From: Edolisoma coerulescens
Lineage: Eukaryota > Chordata > Aves > Passeriformes > Campephagidae
NCBI GenBank assembly: GCA_013397115.1
Contig: VWZW01002585.1
Coordinates: 767,244 to 831,243, forward strand
Direction: 5' to 3'
DNA: 64,000 nucleotides
Position numbers and translations under genes: made by a program
Notes under the pieces: generated by a model
What the model was told of the DNA's origin: nothing
Databases searched by the model: none
The model's input: the letters and a program-made list of their open reading frames with translations, nothing else
In this document: one piece after another, positions 22,681 to 34,900 of the stretch
Layout of the letters: each line of letters begins with the position of its first letter
How positions within the stretch are numbered: position 1 is the stretch's first letter

Positions 22681-25600
22681 TTTGCAAGGGCTCTGACAGT
22701 GCTAAAAAGCAAAAGTAACCACTACCCGTAAACAAAACTTTAACTCTGTGGAAGGCAGTTCCACCCACCCACCAAAGCCACACGCTACAAATGGTATCTA
22801 ATATGCTACCCAATTCTGAAAGTGTTTACTAAATGAGAACCAAAAAAAAAAAAAGACCCAAACGTGAAACTTCAAAACTGCAGATAATGTAGTTCTTTCT
22901 TAATAGCTTTCCTACAAAACAGAAGGCTGCCATATGGTAATGGTGGGTGGTTTAGCTCTGATTCTGTTTTGCGAAGAGTGCTCTGAGAGGATTGTAACTC
23001 CTACATCCGACGTTGCTGACACCAGGCTGGACTGGTAGTGCTGGCATTGCAGTAGTGGTTCTAGTAACACACAGGTTTCCCCAAAAGAGGTTTTCCAGAT
23101 TTTTGGCACAACTCTAGAGATGTTTTAACACAGGTGTGTGTGGTTCCATGCCACTAACTTAACAGCTGAAAAAATTCAGACTGCAAAGTTGATTTTGCTT
23201 TTAATCTAGCAGAACAGATACTTCAGAAATGTACAGGAAGCCATTTTGGACTGCACCTACCCTTTCCTTTAAGAGCAGCTGAATAGATCAAGAATTTTTT
23301 TAACAAGTCAAGGACATTTTTTAGCTGAGAAAAAAATGGACTGGAATCATGAATTGAGCGTATTTAGAGTGTGTACCTTTTAAAGTTCCTTAGCCTGTTT
23401 TAAACATTTTAACAAATGCTTATTCTTTGCAGTTGCACTAACTTGATAACTAATAGCAAAACAAAACAAGAAATTCTAGGACGAAAAAGCTAATATTTAA
23501 GGTAAAGAGTGGAACAGGTTTATGATAAATGAAACAATGTGCTGAGCCTGGTCTTCCTACATCTTCACTAGCAATGAGATTAGGTTTGTCAGTCTAGCAC
23601 TGACGCATGACTAGCTGCCTAGTAGAGGCAAACGTCAGACATGGTGATTCTGTATGGTTGAAACAAGAGAAGATTCTCATTTTAGCAAAATTAATAGATT
23701 AACAACAGGGTGATCTTAGCTATCAAATGATTAAAGGAAAAAGCAATATTCATCTTTTTTGGGAGGAGGAAAATCAGAAGAGACTTACGTAAAGTGACCT
23801 TAATTCTGAAAGAAAGAAAGAAAGTTAGTGTCAGGCATATCATCATGAAGATAAACTGAGGTTAAACAAGTCTGGAAAGAAGAGGGATTCAGAGGTTTAG
23901 TTCACTTACATCACTTGGGGAGTAAATGCACATACATTTTGAAAGTGAATGAGGGAAAATCTTATCCTTACAGTTTTGTACATGATTTCTTCAACTGTTC
24001 TGACAGATTTAACCACATTTGACTGTGGGTCAATATAGTGGGTTCCTGTATTTTTCTTGAAAGTAGGTGGACAGTAGAAGGAAAGACTTGAGACAGCACC
24101 AGAGAAAACATTGTTTCTTTCAAGATCAAAAGAAGTTAGGGGTTTTTTTGTTGTTCCTTTCTCCTATGGACTTTATGAGGAAAGAAGACAGTGTCCCAGG
24201 AAATGTATTATTTCTATCAGGTCATTTCTCCAGGCAGAACTCTGCTGGGGAAGGAGAAGCTGAGGTTTACTCTGTGAGCAGGGGAATAGGAACATATGCA
24301 GACACATATCCTGAAGACAGAGCTTAGAGACATCCTCATCTAGGAACTGTCTGCATGTAACAGTTTTATTTGTATCTGGGGAAGTCTGAATAAGTATTCC
24401 AGAAAGTTTAAGTGCAAGACTGTGTGGTCACTACATACACAACAGTGTCAATTGCAAATGAAGAAATGCTTCCTTGAACACAAGCTTGCATGGAGAGCTG
24501 AGAAAAGGCTCATCAGAAAAGCTAAATGCACTCAGGTTAGGTTTCTATTTTCATCCTACAGAGAACATGAAAATAACTTCTAACCTTGAGCATCTCTTCT
24601 GCAGGTGACATTTTCCTACTTTTGTAGTGAAGTGTAGTCAAGTGAGTTGTATGGAAAAAAACAAAAGTTTGGTGTAGGATAAGGTAGGTGTGAGGTGATA
24701 TCCTCAAATATCCCTAGGATCAGGAAATTCAAGGGAATGACAATGTGTACTAGAGAAAACAAGCAGGGAGGAGGAAAAGGGGAAAAATCTAAAGGTTAAA
24801 ATACTACAAACATGTCCCTGCTGGGAGCGGCTTCCATGTAACCTGATGCAATGGGGAATGTATTTTAAAAATTGTGAAATAAGATAATGGCCAGCAGTAG
24901 GCTTAATGGTGTTATTTGTTGCAAATCTAGCTCATCAGCATTTTCATACCTACAGAATATTCACTGAGAACTGTGGGGGCAAAAAGCCAATTATGAATAG
25001 GATACCCAGAACAGGATTCTCTGAACTTGAGTTCTGTTGTCTATTTAGTTCATTGCAGACAGTTGTGGGAATCCTCATATCTGACTGACATACTTCCTAA
25101 GCCTCACTGCACGCATCCTCTTGATAACGACTTTTTTTCCTGCACACAATTAATGTCTAAATATATGATATGTTTGCAGTATCACTGTGGATATTTGCAC
25201 TCGGATTCCAAACAGTTGCATTTCCCATTGCCACTGTCAGGAAGAATGCTCTTTTCTCTCTCTGTTGGTTAAAATACACTTCCCTCCATTTTATAGTCAA
25301 GCTTGCCCAGGCAATCTGTACATTTGCAACCCCAGGATTAATCCATGTAATTCACAATTAAGCCAGGAAGTTGCCAAACTGGCCCAGTGAAAATCTTTCA
25401 CCCAGCACTCACATCATGATCTGGTCTTCCATTCTTTGCATCAAATTGCATCTTCTTGTTAGAGGTAAGCCTCTAGCCTTTTAAGGAATTAATCTTAGTA
25501 CCTTGAGGTCATGAAAATGCATGAAGAAAGGCATATGACAAAATACAAATAACCCCCTGAATCCTTAAATGGCATTTTACTCTCTGGACTTGGTATTCCT

Positions 25601-26290
25601 TAAGTTGCTATTTTTAAAATGTCACTAGACACTTTTAATGTCCTGACTTTAATAATTCTGGCAGTGTCCAGGAGGGCTGGCTTTGCTTCCTGCTAGAAGA
25701 ATGATATGCTAATTCTGTCATTTTTATATAGAGGAAGGAAATAAGGTAGTGAGGACACTGCAGAAAAAGTGTCGTTGTGATTCATTACAGGAAAATAAAG
25801 AAATAGGAGTCACAAAAGAAAATACAAGCAATTACAACAGAAAGATTGAACGAATGTTTGTGTGTGTGTGTGTTCCGAACACAGCTGAGTTACACTGAGG
25901 AAGAAGGAATAGAAGGACATCCTAACTTTGTGTCTTTCATTTTGTCACAAAAGAGAGGATGCAGCAGTGGAGACGGAGCAGCCTTTCCAGGGCATAAATG
26001 AGGAATGGTCGAACTTCAAATATCCCAGCCATGAGTCGGCTCCATGTTCTAGCCAGGGTCCATTGCATTGCACCCCTGCACCATGTGTAAACTCATGTGC
26101 CCACAGTTACAGCCACCAGGCAGAGTTAAGAATTTCCATCATTTCATGTTAAAACAGAGTTCTTCTAAAAGTCCCCCTCAAACTCCTGTCAGTTTACCCT
26201 AAAATTTTCCGTGCTAGATGTTTATGGAAGAACTGCTTTCTGATAATTTTCAGTTTATAAATCATTCAGTCATACCAAGGAAAATAAAAA

Positions 26291-26310
26291 GGGGGGGCGG
26301 GTGGGGGGGG
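26291..26310 (+). repeat. G-run with quadruplex potential
   Basis: Runs of seven and eight G separated by CGGGT. At least four GGG tracts occur within 20 bases, followed closely by GAAGAGGG. Intergenic. Confidence 0.7.
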
Positions 26311-29300
26311 AAGAGGGTCCAGCAAAAGAAAACAGAATTGTGCCTCTGTTTACAAATTCTCTAGCTCAGATGCTTTTGCACCCGTATGCGTTGAAAAGTT
26401 CTATTAATTATTAAAGAAATAATACTTTAAAAAACCCAACAAAACTTTGAAGGCTTTTTAAATGCAGATACCACCTTTGGCTTTGGAAGTCCCTGAGTCA
26501 AAATCCTAGGGAGAGTGTAGCTGAGAAATACCTTCTGTCCTGTTACTGTACCTTCCTTCACCACTTGCAGTTGGCCACTTTCAGGGAGAGATTTGTGCTT
26601 TGACTGGCCTTTCTAACCAAGAAAATTACTATGTTCAAATCACAGCCGTGACTTTTTGCCTTGTTTGTGAGAGGCCAGTCACATCTGGACGAGTTACATA
26701 CCTTCAGACCCCAGACATGTATTGAAGGCTGGTGATTAAAATTCTCTTACACATTCATTAGCACTGAACAGGATCCGTCCCCAACGTTTGCACATTTTGA
26801 CCAGACCAAACCTGCTTTGCTCTGTTCAGGTGTGGAGGAGGGTTTCGTCTTTAGTTGCTCCTCGCTGTACCTCAATTCCCCGCTGGAATGTGAAGATAGT
26901 AGCGGCGGTTGCCTCAGAGGCTGCGGGTGTGTGACAGCTCGAAGGTAGGCTCCCCTGGGGGTGTGGGTCAGGCCATGCGAGGCGGCTAAAGGAAGAGGCT
27001 GCGTGCCCTCACTTACCGCGGGGTACACGCAGGGACGTGAGCAGGCAGCACAGAGCTGTTTCACCCCAGCTTTTCGGGCAGGACCTGGTTTCCCTGCCCA
27101 CACACAGTCAGGCAAAGCCATAGACAACAGTATGAACTTAGGGGGCAAGTTCATAGCATTTTATTCAGTGGTGCATTGAAGTGACAAATGGCGTGAGGCC
27201 ACACACTGAATGCTGAGAATGAAATAAAAGTTTAAGTAGCAACTCATCCAGTGACCATCACCTTATTTTGTAATCCTTGATATTTGGCACATTTCCAATA
27301 CACTGCATGAATCAAAGACCTTAGACCAGATATGTAGTTGTGTATTAATATATGACACATGAAAAAGAAGGCTGGATGAGGATGACATGATCCATCTTTG
27401 TTTATTGTTGCTGTATTTTTTGCAATTTCTATGGTTTTCAGCACAGTTTTTTGCAGAAACTAACTGCCAAAGCCCTATTTCAGTATACTTAGAGATTAAT
27501 TAACTTAGTACAAGTCATGTGACTATGCATCTGTTGTGCCTCTTCTACCAAAAAATTTCCCTTAATCAACAGTGAAGAACCTGTGAATCAGCTCAAAGTG
27601 GGAAATGGTAATTTAAAAAAAAAAATTGTCAGCTGCAGAGCCTGCCTCTTTTTTTAATTAATTAAAAAAAGAAATCAAACCTAAAGCCCCAATTGTTTTC
27701 TTGCAATGAGTTTTGAAGAAGTGAGTTAATCTTGCTGTAATATAGTTATTGGGACAGATATTTTCTAGCTTTGTTATTTACATTTCCTTAAAATGAGAAC
27801 TATAATAGGAAAAAATTATGTCTGTAAGTTATAGCTTAAAAGTACTTCTAATTTGAGTATGAATAGGGATCAAAAGGCTTTTTACAGAGTCTAAATTTTT
27901 GTCTACAGCTGGATATGAATCTCTCCCTTTTCGTGCTTGCAGACAGGGAATGGCAGCCAGAAGCTGTCAAACTATGCAGCAACACGTGTAGCATATCAGA
28001 TCAGGGCCTGGACTCTGGGGAGGGCACCTGTAAACTGAAAAGACACCTGTAAAGTTTTCAGTGGTAGTTAATGAAGCTGTATGCCCCTTGTGACAGAATT
28101 AAATATTCTCACCACTCAGCCTGGCAGTCACAGGATTCTTAGAAGTAACTGTCGATACAGCAGACATAAGGGACTTGATAAATAGGTCAGTGAAACAGGC
28201 AGCAAGTTCTCTTTCCTTCCTCTATCTTCCTCACCACCCTGCAAACCTGAGAACATCAGTTATGGGGATAAAAATGCAGATCTTAAAGAAACACCAAGGA
28301 AAGAGATACCACTACTTATTGAGGGTCTCAGCCAGCAAACTTTCTGCTTTTTTTTTCTAATTTTATAAATGGAAACATTATTTTTTGGAGACTATCAGTG
28401 ATTGTGAAAATGTAAATGGAACAAATTTTAATAGTGTTGCTGTAACCTTTATGTCTTCTAGAAGATCAGGCTATTGCAAAGATTACGCACCACATGGGAG
28501 ACACTAAACAGGGAGGGAAAATGTGGTGGAGTTACTACATTTTATCAGAGCATTCAGAGGGAATAACTGTTTTCCAGGTTACACATAAAGCATGATTTCT
28601 TTTATGGAACGATTATAAAACTGAACAATTCAATTCAAAATCTATACAGGACTTAAAGGATTTATTTTCCCCCACTCTTAGCCAATCCCTTTATCAATAC
28701 AGGAGCCCTGTTTTAAAGATTTTGTATGGACAGGGAAGGGCGGTTACCACGGAATTTTCTTCAAGGTAAATAATGATGTCCCCTGCAAGAACTGGAAATT
28801 CTCAGACTGTGGGCAGTTCAGATGTGATCCTAGGAGTCTGCCTGTGTAATTTTGAATAAAAGGTGCTTCTGTCCAACCATTTACTTATCTGAACTAGTTT
28901 ACATCTGTAAGATGATTCAGTCAAACAAGGACCATGCAATGGCTCTAAAGTGGAATAGGACATGTTAAAATGTGAATTGAATTCCTCTTGTGGGTTACAC
29001 ATCTCTACTGTGGGTCTATTTCCTAAACAGGTTTTCAGACTCTAATGCAGAGAAGGGCTTGTTAGATGCAGTGATGCAATTGGATATTTTCTGGATTGAA
29101 ATATGCTTTGTTTGTATCCTCTCTGTAAAAGACAGAGGTAATCTAGGGTGTTGGCTTTGGCCCTTCATATGTTCTCTTGAACATTGTTCTTGTTGCTTTG
29201 GTCTGCAATGATCAAATACTTCAAACATTCACAATCATATGTGAATTTTCCACTGAGGGAATTTGTAATATGTTTTGAAGAACAAACAAGTGGAGTAAAA

Positions 29301-30107
29301 CAAGTATAAACTTGTAATTAATACTATCTCTTAAAAATCTCTCCTTTTCTTAGTGCCTGAGAAGGTGATACAGTCACATTAATTGAAATGATGATCATAT
29401 ACAGCTGAATCACATGATATAAAAGTTGAAGGTGTGAATTAATTTTGTTTATTATTATTATTTCCAATGTGTGTTTCTTAATCTGCAATAAGGCAGGATG
29501 GATTTTCTATTAACTCGTGCCAGTACTAATGCCATGGGGATGTTCTGAATAGGCAGCAGGGCTGATGTCTCCTGCTAGGGCATAAGTCCTAAGGATGCCC
29601 AATGATAATTGATAATTCATATCTGTAGACGAACGTTTTGAAGCCTTTGACCTACACAGGAACTCTTCATAATCTTTCCAAACATTGTATGTTCCCATTG
29701 GACGAGGATTGCCCTGGTAAGATGTAAGGAAACTTCTGTAAGCCAGATAGCAACATTTAGATAACTTGATAACAGCCTACCTGTGAATTTAACCAGAGAA
29801 TACTTGTAAGGTGTGATCTGACAAGATGACAACTAGAGCTCTGGGGAAACATGGATGTAAATCGCCAGCTATGCATTCAGCGTTAAAATCAGGAGGACAA
29901 CAGGTTCTCAACAGAGGAGGATCTGAAGTGGCAGGAGGTGTAAGTGTTGTCTTCATTCACATTCTTACTGGTACTTCAGGCATGAATAGAAACTCTCCAT
30001 GAAGCAAGTATGGTGGTTAGTTGTGATACATTGGTATAGAAGGTTGAGGAAACAAATAAAGTGGGATGGGAAGATGAACAACAACGAAACTTAACTTTAT
30101 GTAGTTC

Positions 30108-30145
30108 CTTAAGTGTACCTTAAGTGTACTTTATGTACACTTTAA
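30108..30145. repeat. Tandem 11-mers plus inverted copy
   Basis: CTTAAGTGTAC occurs twice head-to-tail (30108-30118 and 30119-30129), followed after five bases by GTACACTT (30135-30142), the reverse complement of AAGTGTAC. It could form a small hairpin. It lies about 300 bp upstream of the GOLGA5 CpG island. Confidence 0.7.
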
Positions 30146-30289
30146 CAGCTATCCTTACTAAGAATAAGCGTTTAAAGAAGAGAGATAACAGCCATAGGGC
30201 TTGAGAAGGTTTGAGTATTGCGGGTTGGAGACACTGAGTCACAGATACGAGGGAAGGACGTTACAGTCAGAAGTCCTAGGTTCCACCTA

Positions 30290-30390
30290 GGAACACGGTT
30301 TCACTAGTGGACTTGGCAGTGCTGGGCTAACAGCTGGGCCCACCGATCTTTGAGATCTTTTCCAACATGGATAATTCTGTGATTCTGCGA
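30290..30390 (+). mobile_element. CR1 LINE 3' tail fragment beside GOLGA5 promoter
   Basis: CR1 3' UTR words in order: GGTTTCACTAGTGGACTTGGC, AGTGCTGGGCTAACAGCTGG, GATCTTTGAGATCTTTTCCAAC, and the octamer tail AATTCTGTGATTCTG. The similarity to CR1 may begin earlier, near 30220; the 5' edge is unclear. It ends about 40 bp before the first GC-rich promoter sequence. Confidence 0.75.
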
Positions 30391-30563
30391 CATTCACAAT
30401 TCCTGACAAGTCTTACCTCAAGAATTACGGAAGGCACCGCCAGCTGGCGCGCGCGGCAAGCGCCGCCCCCGGCCGTGGAGGGGCGGGGCCCGAGCATGCG
30501 GGGGCGGGGCTTGAGGGCTCCGGGGCGGGGCTTGAGAGCCCTGGGGGCGGGGCGGCGCTCCTT

Positions 30564-30573
30564 GCGCCTGCGC
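30564..30573 (+). promoter_or_regulatory. NRF1 consensus site
   Basis: GCGCCTGCGC fits the NRF1 palindrome YGCGCMTGCGCR except at the first base. It is directly downstream of the GC-box array and probably at or just before the start site. Confidence 0.5.
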
Positions 30574-30579
30574 GTGGCG

Positions 30580-30719
30580 CCCCCGGAAAGGCGGCCACGT
30601 CTGCCGGAAGAGATGGGGCTGAGCGGCCCGCTCCGGCCCGCGGCCCCGCGCTGACCGGCGCTGCCCGCCGGCCCCTCACGGCTCCCCTCGGGCCGGGGCG
30701 TCCCCCGCGCTTGCAGGAG
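30580..30719 (+). other. GOLGA5: GOLGA5 non-coding exon 1 (start approximate)
   Basis: The donor is TTGCAGGAG then GTGAGG, with the GT at 30720-30721; this is a strong consensus and matches the known arrangement of a 5' UTR first exon in GOLGA5. The left end is placed just after the NRF1 motif by inference. It contains an upstream ATG at 30613 opening a 13-codon ORF that ends at 30654. Confidence 0.6.
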
Positions 30720-31362
30720 GTGAGGCCGGGCCGTGCTGAGGCCCCCGCCGCTCCTGAGTGGAGCCGAGCCTGGGGAGGGCCGCGGACAGGCAGTGCTGGG
30801 GGTGGGGGGCAGCGGCCACTCTGAATGTAGCCCTCCCGTACGCTTCTGCACTTCCTTCCACAGTCCGGTCCCGGGGTGAAGGAGCCATTCTCGGGAGCTG
30901 GGGCACAGGCACACGCCACCGGTGTGGTGTCGCAGGCCCGTGGTGCAGGTGAAGGCACGCACCTGTCCGCCGTGTTGGTGTCACGGGAGGGGCAGCGGGC
31001 TGCAGAGTTTGTGGGGGAGAAGATCCTCTGCCTGAGCCAGGTTGGGTATTTGCAGGCCAAACGTCTAAGGCATAGTTGTTATCTTTTCTGTGATACTCTG
31101 TAGCAGCTGATGATACCAGAAACTGATACAGTGGTCTGATTTTAATAGCCTTGATTTAAAAACCTCGGTTTTGTCTGTCTTCTTCAGAAGCTGATTTGGT
31201 TTATTTCCATTAGTTACCAAAACAGCAATGTACCAAACGAGTAGAAGAAAAGTATTAAAATAACTACAGCTGCTGTAGTTTTGACACAACCATTGTTTAG
31301 GTAAAACAGACATCTTGCCTTATTAGCACCAATCTGATTTGTAATCTTTTTCTCTTTTGCAG
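30720..31362 (+). other. GOLGA5: GOLGA5 intron 1
   Basis: A 643-nt intron from GTGAGG to CTCTTTTGCAG. The first 300 bases are GC-rich continuation of the CpG island, the rest AT-rich. No other feature seen. Confidence 0.65.
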
Positions 31363-31978
31363 GGTATGGTCCTGAAATTTTGATTGTACAGAGTTCGTCA
31401 ACAGACACTCATCATGTCTTGGCTTGCTGATCTCGCTGGAAAGGCAGAGGATCTACTCAACAGAGTTGATCAAGGAGCTGCATCGGCTCTGAGCAAAAAA
31501 GACACATCAAGCAGTGCAGTTTATGATAATAAGAACTTGGACTCTGCCAATGAATATTCTGAAGTGCGCCAGCATACTGGAGAACTGAAGTACCAGACAT
31601 CATCCAAAGCAGCCTACATCTCCTCAGCAGCCGATAATATTAAACACCAAAAGGCCACAATCCTGGCAGGAACAGCAAATGTTAAAACAGCACGTAGGAC
31701 ATCCTCGGAGGCAGCTTCTCCAGTAGAAAATGCTTCCACACCCAGAGCTGCCTCACATTTTGTGAGAAGAAAAAAGTCAGAACCTGATGATGAGTTGCTA
31801 TTTGATTTTCTCAACAGTTCGGAGAAAGAACCTAATGGAAGGATAGATTCTAAAAAGGAGAGGAGCAAGGCACCTGTTCTTCAAAATCACTCTCGGACTT
31901 CAAGCATTAGTTCTGTGTCTACCAGTACACAGAGTGCAAAAACTACTGAAGATAATTCCGTCAGGAGCCAAGGCAATG
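31363..31978 (+). CDS. GOLGA5: GOLGA5 exon 2 (start codon at 31414)
   Basis: The acceptor is CTCTTTTGCAG at 31362. There are 51 nt of 5' UTR, then ATG at 31414 and codons 1-188 plus one base. It encodes the conserved amphipathic N-terminus and the Ser/Lys-rich linker (VRRKKSEPDDELLFDFLNS). The donor GTAGTT is weaker than usual. A TTG in frame upstream (31384) would add ten residues but is not a family start. Confidence 0.95.
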
Positions 31979-34900
31979 GTAGTTAAATAGTATTGAACCT
32001 AGAGATATTTAAAACCCAAGTATGTCTAGGGTAAGGCTAGGTAACGCATTTATTGTCACTTCATGAAACATTTAATGGTGGTAGTATGTCCAATGGGTGA
32101 GGTACAGCAGGGCCTTTCACATTCTTTCATCACTGAGGTAATACTAGGTACATGTTAATTTGACAAGGTACATAATTAATATTTAAATCTTTTGTTCTCT
32201 GGATCTACCTTGCTGCTGCTGCTCACCCTGACCTCTCTGAGCTGTGATCTAACCGTGCATCAGCCCCGTATGTCCCCGTGTAGAAGCACAGGTGCTGCTG
32301 CATTTGTTTGGTCGTTCAGGCCCTTAGCTGTTGCTGCCACGTAGGAGGCTGAGTGGCTTTCACCCACGGATAGTTGGTGTTGGCTGTTGCCCAGTGCAGC
32401 ACCTGAGGTGGGGTGAGGTGTTCCCTGTTCCACCATGCAGGAGGGGTAAGCTGGCAAACTTGGTTGTCCTGCAGGAAGCTGCATGTGGATGGGCTGTTGT
32501 AGAGCTACAGGCATGAGAGAGCTAGAGAGATAAAGCCACTGTGTTTGCCAGAAGTAGTTAATGACTGTAGTCTAAATCCAGAGGCCTGAATGAGCCTCCA
32601 GGCCAGCCAGTCAAAAGATGGGGCTGTGCTCAAGTCAACAAGGAGAATGTGGCTGGGAAGTGTCAGGAACTTGTGTTCACTATCAGACTGTCCCGTCTGT
32701 ACTCCATCCTTGTTGCTGTGCTACTTTGCTATTATTTATTTTAGAAAGTTGAAGCAGGTGGTTCTGTTGTTAGTAAGGTAGTTAGAATACTTTATTTTTT
32801 GTTCATTACTTTGACCATGTAAAGCATTGTAAATGCCATTTTTTTACTTACTACATTAAGGATGCTGAAAAGCTTTAGACATAAAAAGGGATCATTTCCA
32901 AAGATGTGAGTATTTTTCTGTTTCTGAATTCATGACTTTTTAGTAAGGTTTACTACTAATAATAAATCATTCAAATATGTTAGACCTGGCTCTATGACCT
33001 TGCTGATTGGTGCTTAGGAAACATTTGTTTTGCTCAGTGTGGCCTGCTGAATTTTATTCAGAGGATTTTTGAGCAGAGTTTGCATTGTGGAGCTGCTAAA
33101 TAAGAAGGGATGCAGTTACAATGTAGGATTTGAACATGCTGTTTTCCAAAGTTGATGGTACAGATATATCTGTGTCATTTAAATATTCAGCACAGAATCT
33201 GTTGAAGTATCTTATGATATATTAGCTATAGGCAAAACCAATTAACATTATACTTTGTGTATTGCCATGGTTGTAATCTAATCTGTGCTATAAATGGTTC
33301 ATTTCTTGCTTCATTAGTTTCATTAATCTATTGAGTTTTCCAGAAAAATAAATGAGTCTAAATTGTTTCATGAGTTGGAAAATGTGTAAATAAATCAAAG
33401 AAAAGATAATGACACTTCTTAGAATCGCTTAAATCAGAAAAGGGCTTGAGACATGTGGAAGAAATCCTCCTGTCACTGCTACTTGTGGGTGTGGTGTTGC
33501 TCAGAATTATTAGTGTGCCCCAGTTCCCTGGGCTTGGGGTGTTGGGGGCTGTTGCAGTGGTAAGAAGAAAGGTGAAGCAGCTTGGTTATTGATCACAAGG
33601 GGAGGTAAATAAAGTTTTAACAATTTCACTGCGGTCTTGCTTGTCTGCCCCCCTGGATTTTCAGCAGTTACTCACCTGGGACATACTAAATTCAGCAGTA
33701 GTATTTTTGGATTGCCTGCTTGTTTGTTCATTGCTTGCTATGTCATTTTATCTTAACATTGCTGCAAAGCTGTGTTTTATTGCAGCTGCAAAGCTGCCAA
33801 ACTATCTGCATGCTGGAATCAAGATTCTTACAGTGGATCTGTAGCTTTCACAGCACTAATCAAGGACACTGTGTTTGTGCATGATAGGAAAAGGCTGTTG
33901 GTTCCTCCTTCCCTGTAGGGGACTGTTGTTCAGAATACTGCTGAGAGTTCCTTTATTGTTCTCTCTTTTAAAATAAAATTGACATTGGCAAAATCTGAAT
34001 AGAAACCCAGAATGAGCTTGTACTAAAAGTTCCTGCAGTTAGTTGCTATGTATATTTAATGTTTTCTGTTAATCTTCAGCTTCTGAGGACTTCTCTGAGC
34101 AGCAAAGTCATAAATGGAGCGTTAATGTTTTGAAATCCTAAAGTTTCCATTTATGCAGTAAGAAATTTTGTAACTTCTATGTCTTGTCTTGCAGTATTAA
34201 CAAAACCACTGCTTGGTGGGTGTAAATAGTTCTATTTTGTGCAATCCCTTGTGAGAAGCAGCTCCATATTCCATTTCAGAATGAACTATTTTGATTTATT
34301 ATCACTGTTGTTATTTAACCATTGATGCAGAACATGGAACTGCTGTTTATATAAAGGCAGCTTACAAACACATGCATTAATTCTGACTTGCATCTCTCTG
34401 TACAGAAACTCCAGACAGTTCAGACTCTGGCCTGGGAGCACAAGGGAACAGTGTGAAGGATTCATCACTAAGTGCAGTAACCAGCCCCAGCCTTTCAGCT
34501 AATGATGATTCCAAATCACATGAGCTGTCCAATCTTCGCCTGGAGAACCAGCTGCTGCGAAATGAAGTTCAGTCTTTAAATCAAGAAGTGGCTTCATTGA
34601 TACAGAGGTCCAAAGAAACACAAGAAGGTATGTCAGCTATAACATGAGTGAAATGCTAGTGAACTAGGAAACAATGCTCTGTGTATTTATAGTAAAAACT
34701 CTCCAGGTACGTTTGCATGTATGACTTGCCGTGTTATGAGATGGGAGAAATTAAAAGGCTTGTTCAACTACAAAGATAAAACAAATGTTGATTAAAATGA
34801 TATGTTCAAGTAAGTTAAAAAGTTTACATCTTATTAAAACACTGGTAGCAAATACCATGTTTAAAATACTTCTCTTCCATTTTAATGGCTGTTGCAAAAT

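Larger units (their letters stand above)
20860..30285. other. Intergenic region between divergent LGMN and GOLGA5
   Basis: After the CpG island ends (about 21.18 kb) the DNA is AT-rich with no recognisable exon. Contents: a CR1 3' fragment (22328-22680), a (GT)n stretch near 25857-25873, a G-run (26291-26310), a slightly GC-richer patch near 26860-27110 without clear promoter motifs, and a tandem/inverted 11-mer cluster (30108-30145). The listed ORFs have no domain that I recognise. Confidence 0.75.
30430..30770 (+). promoter_or_regulatory. GOLGA5: GOLGA5 CpG-island promoter
   Basis: An abrupt GC-rich block with at least four GC boxes (GGGGCGGGGC type) at about 30480-30555, then an NRF1 consensus GCGCCTGCGC (30564-30573) and an ETS site GCCGGAAG (30603-30610), with no TATA box. 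The GC boxes lie in a roughly 21-bp imperfect repeat with CGGGGCTTGAG. This is the architecture of a broad housekeeping promoter, fitting a ubiquitously needed Golgi protein. The transcript runs right into the GOLGA5 5' UTR. Confidence 0.85.

Noticed and set aside
30327..31060. Two 211-codon minus-strand ORFs over the GOLGA5 promoter.
   Set aside because: Shadow ORFs of the GC-rich island and CR1 fragment, with no recognisable protein and opposite to the gene.
31384..31413. A TTG upstream of and in frame with the GOLGA5 ATG as an alternative start.
   Set aside because: The protein family begins at MSWLADLAGK, and the upstream codons look like 5' UTR.
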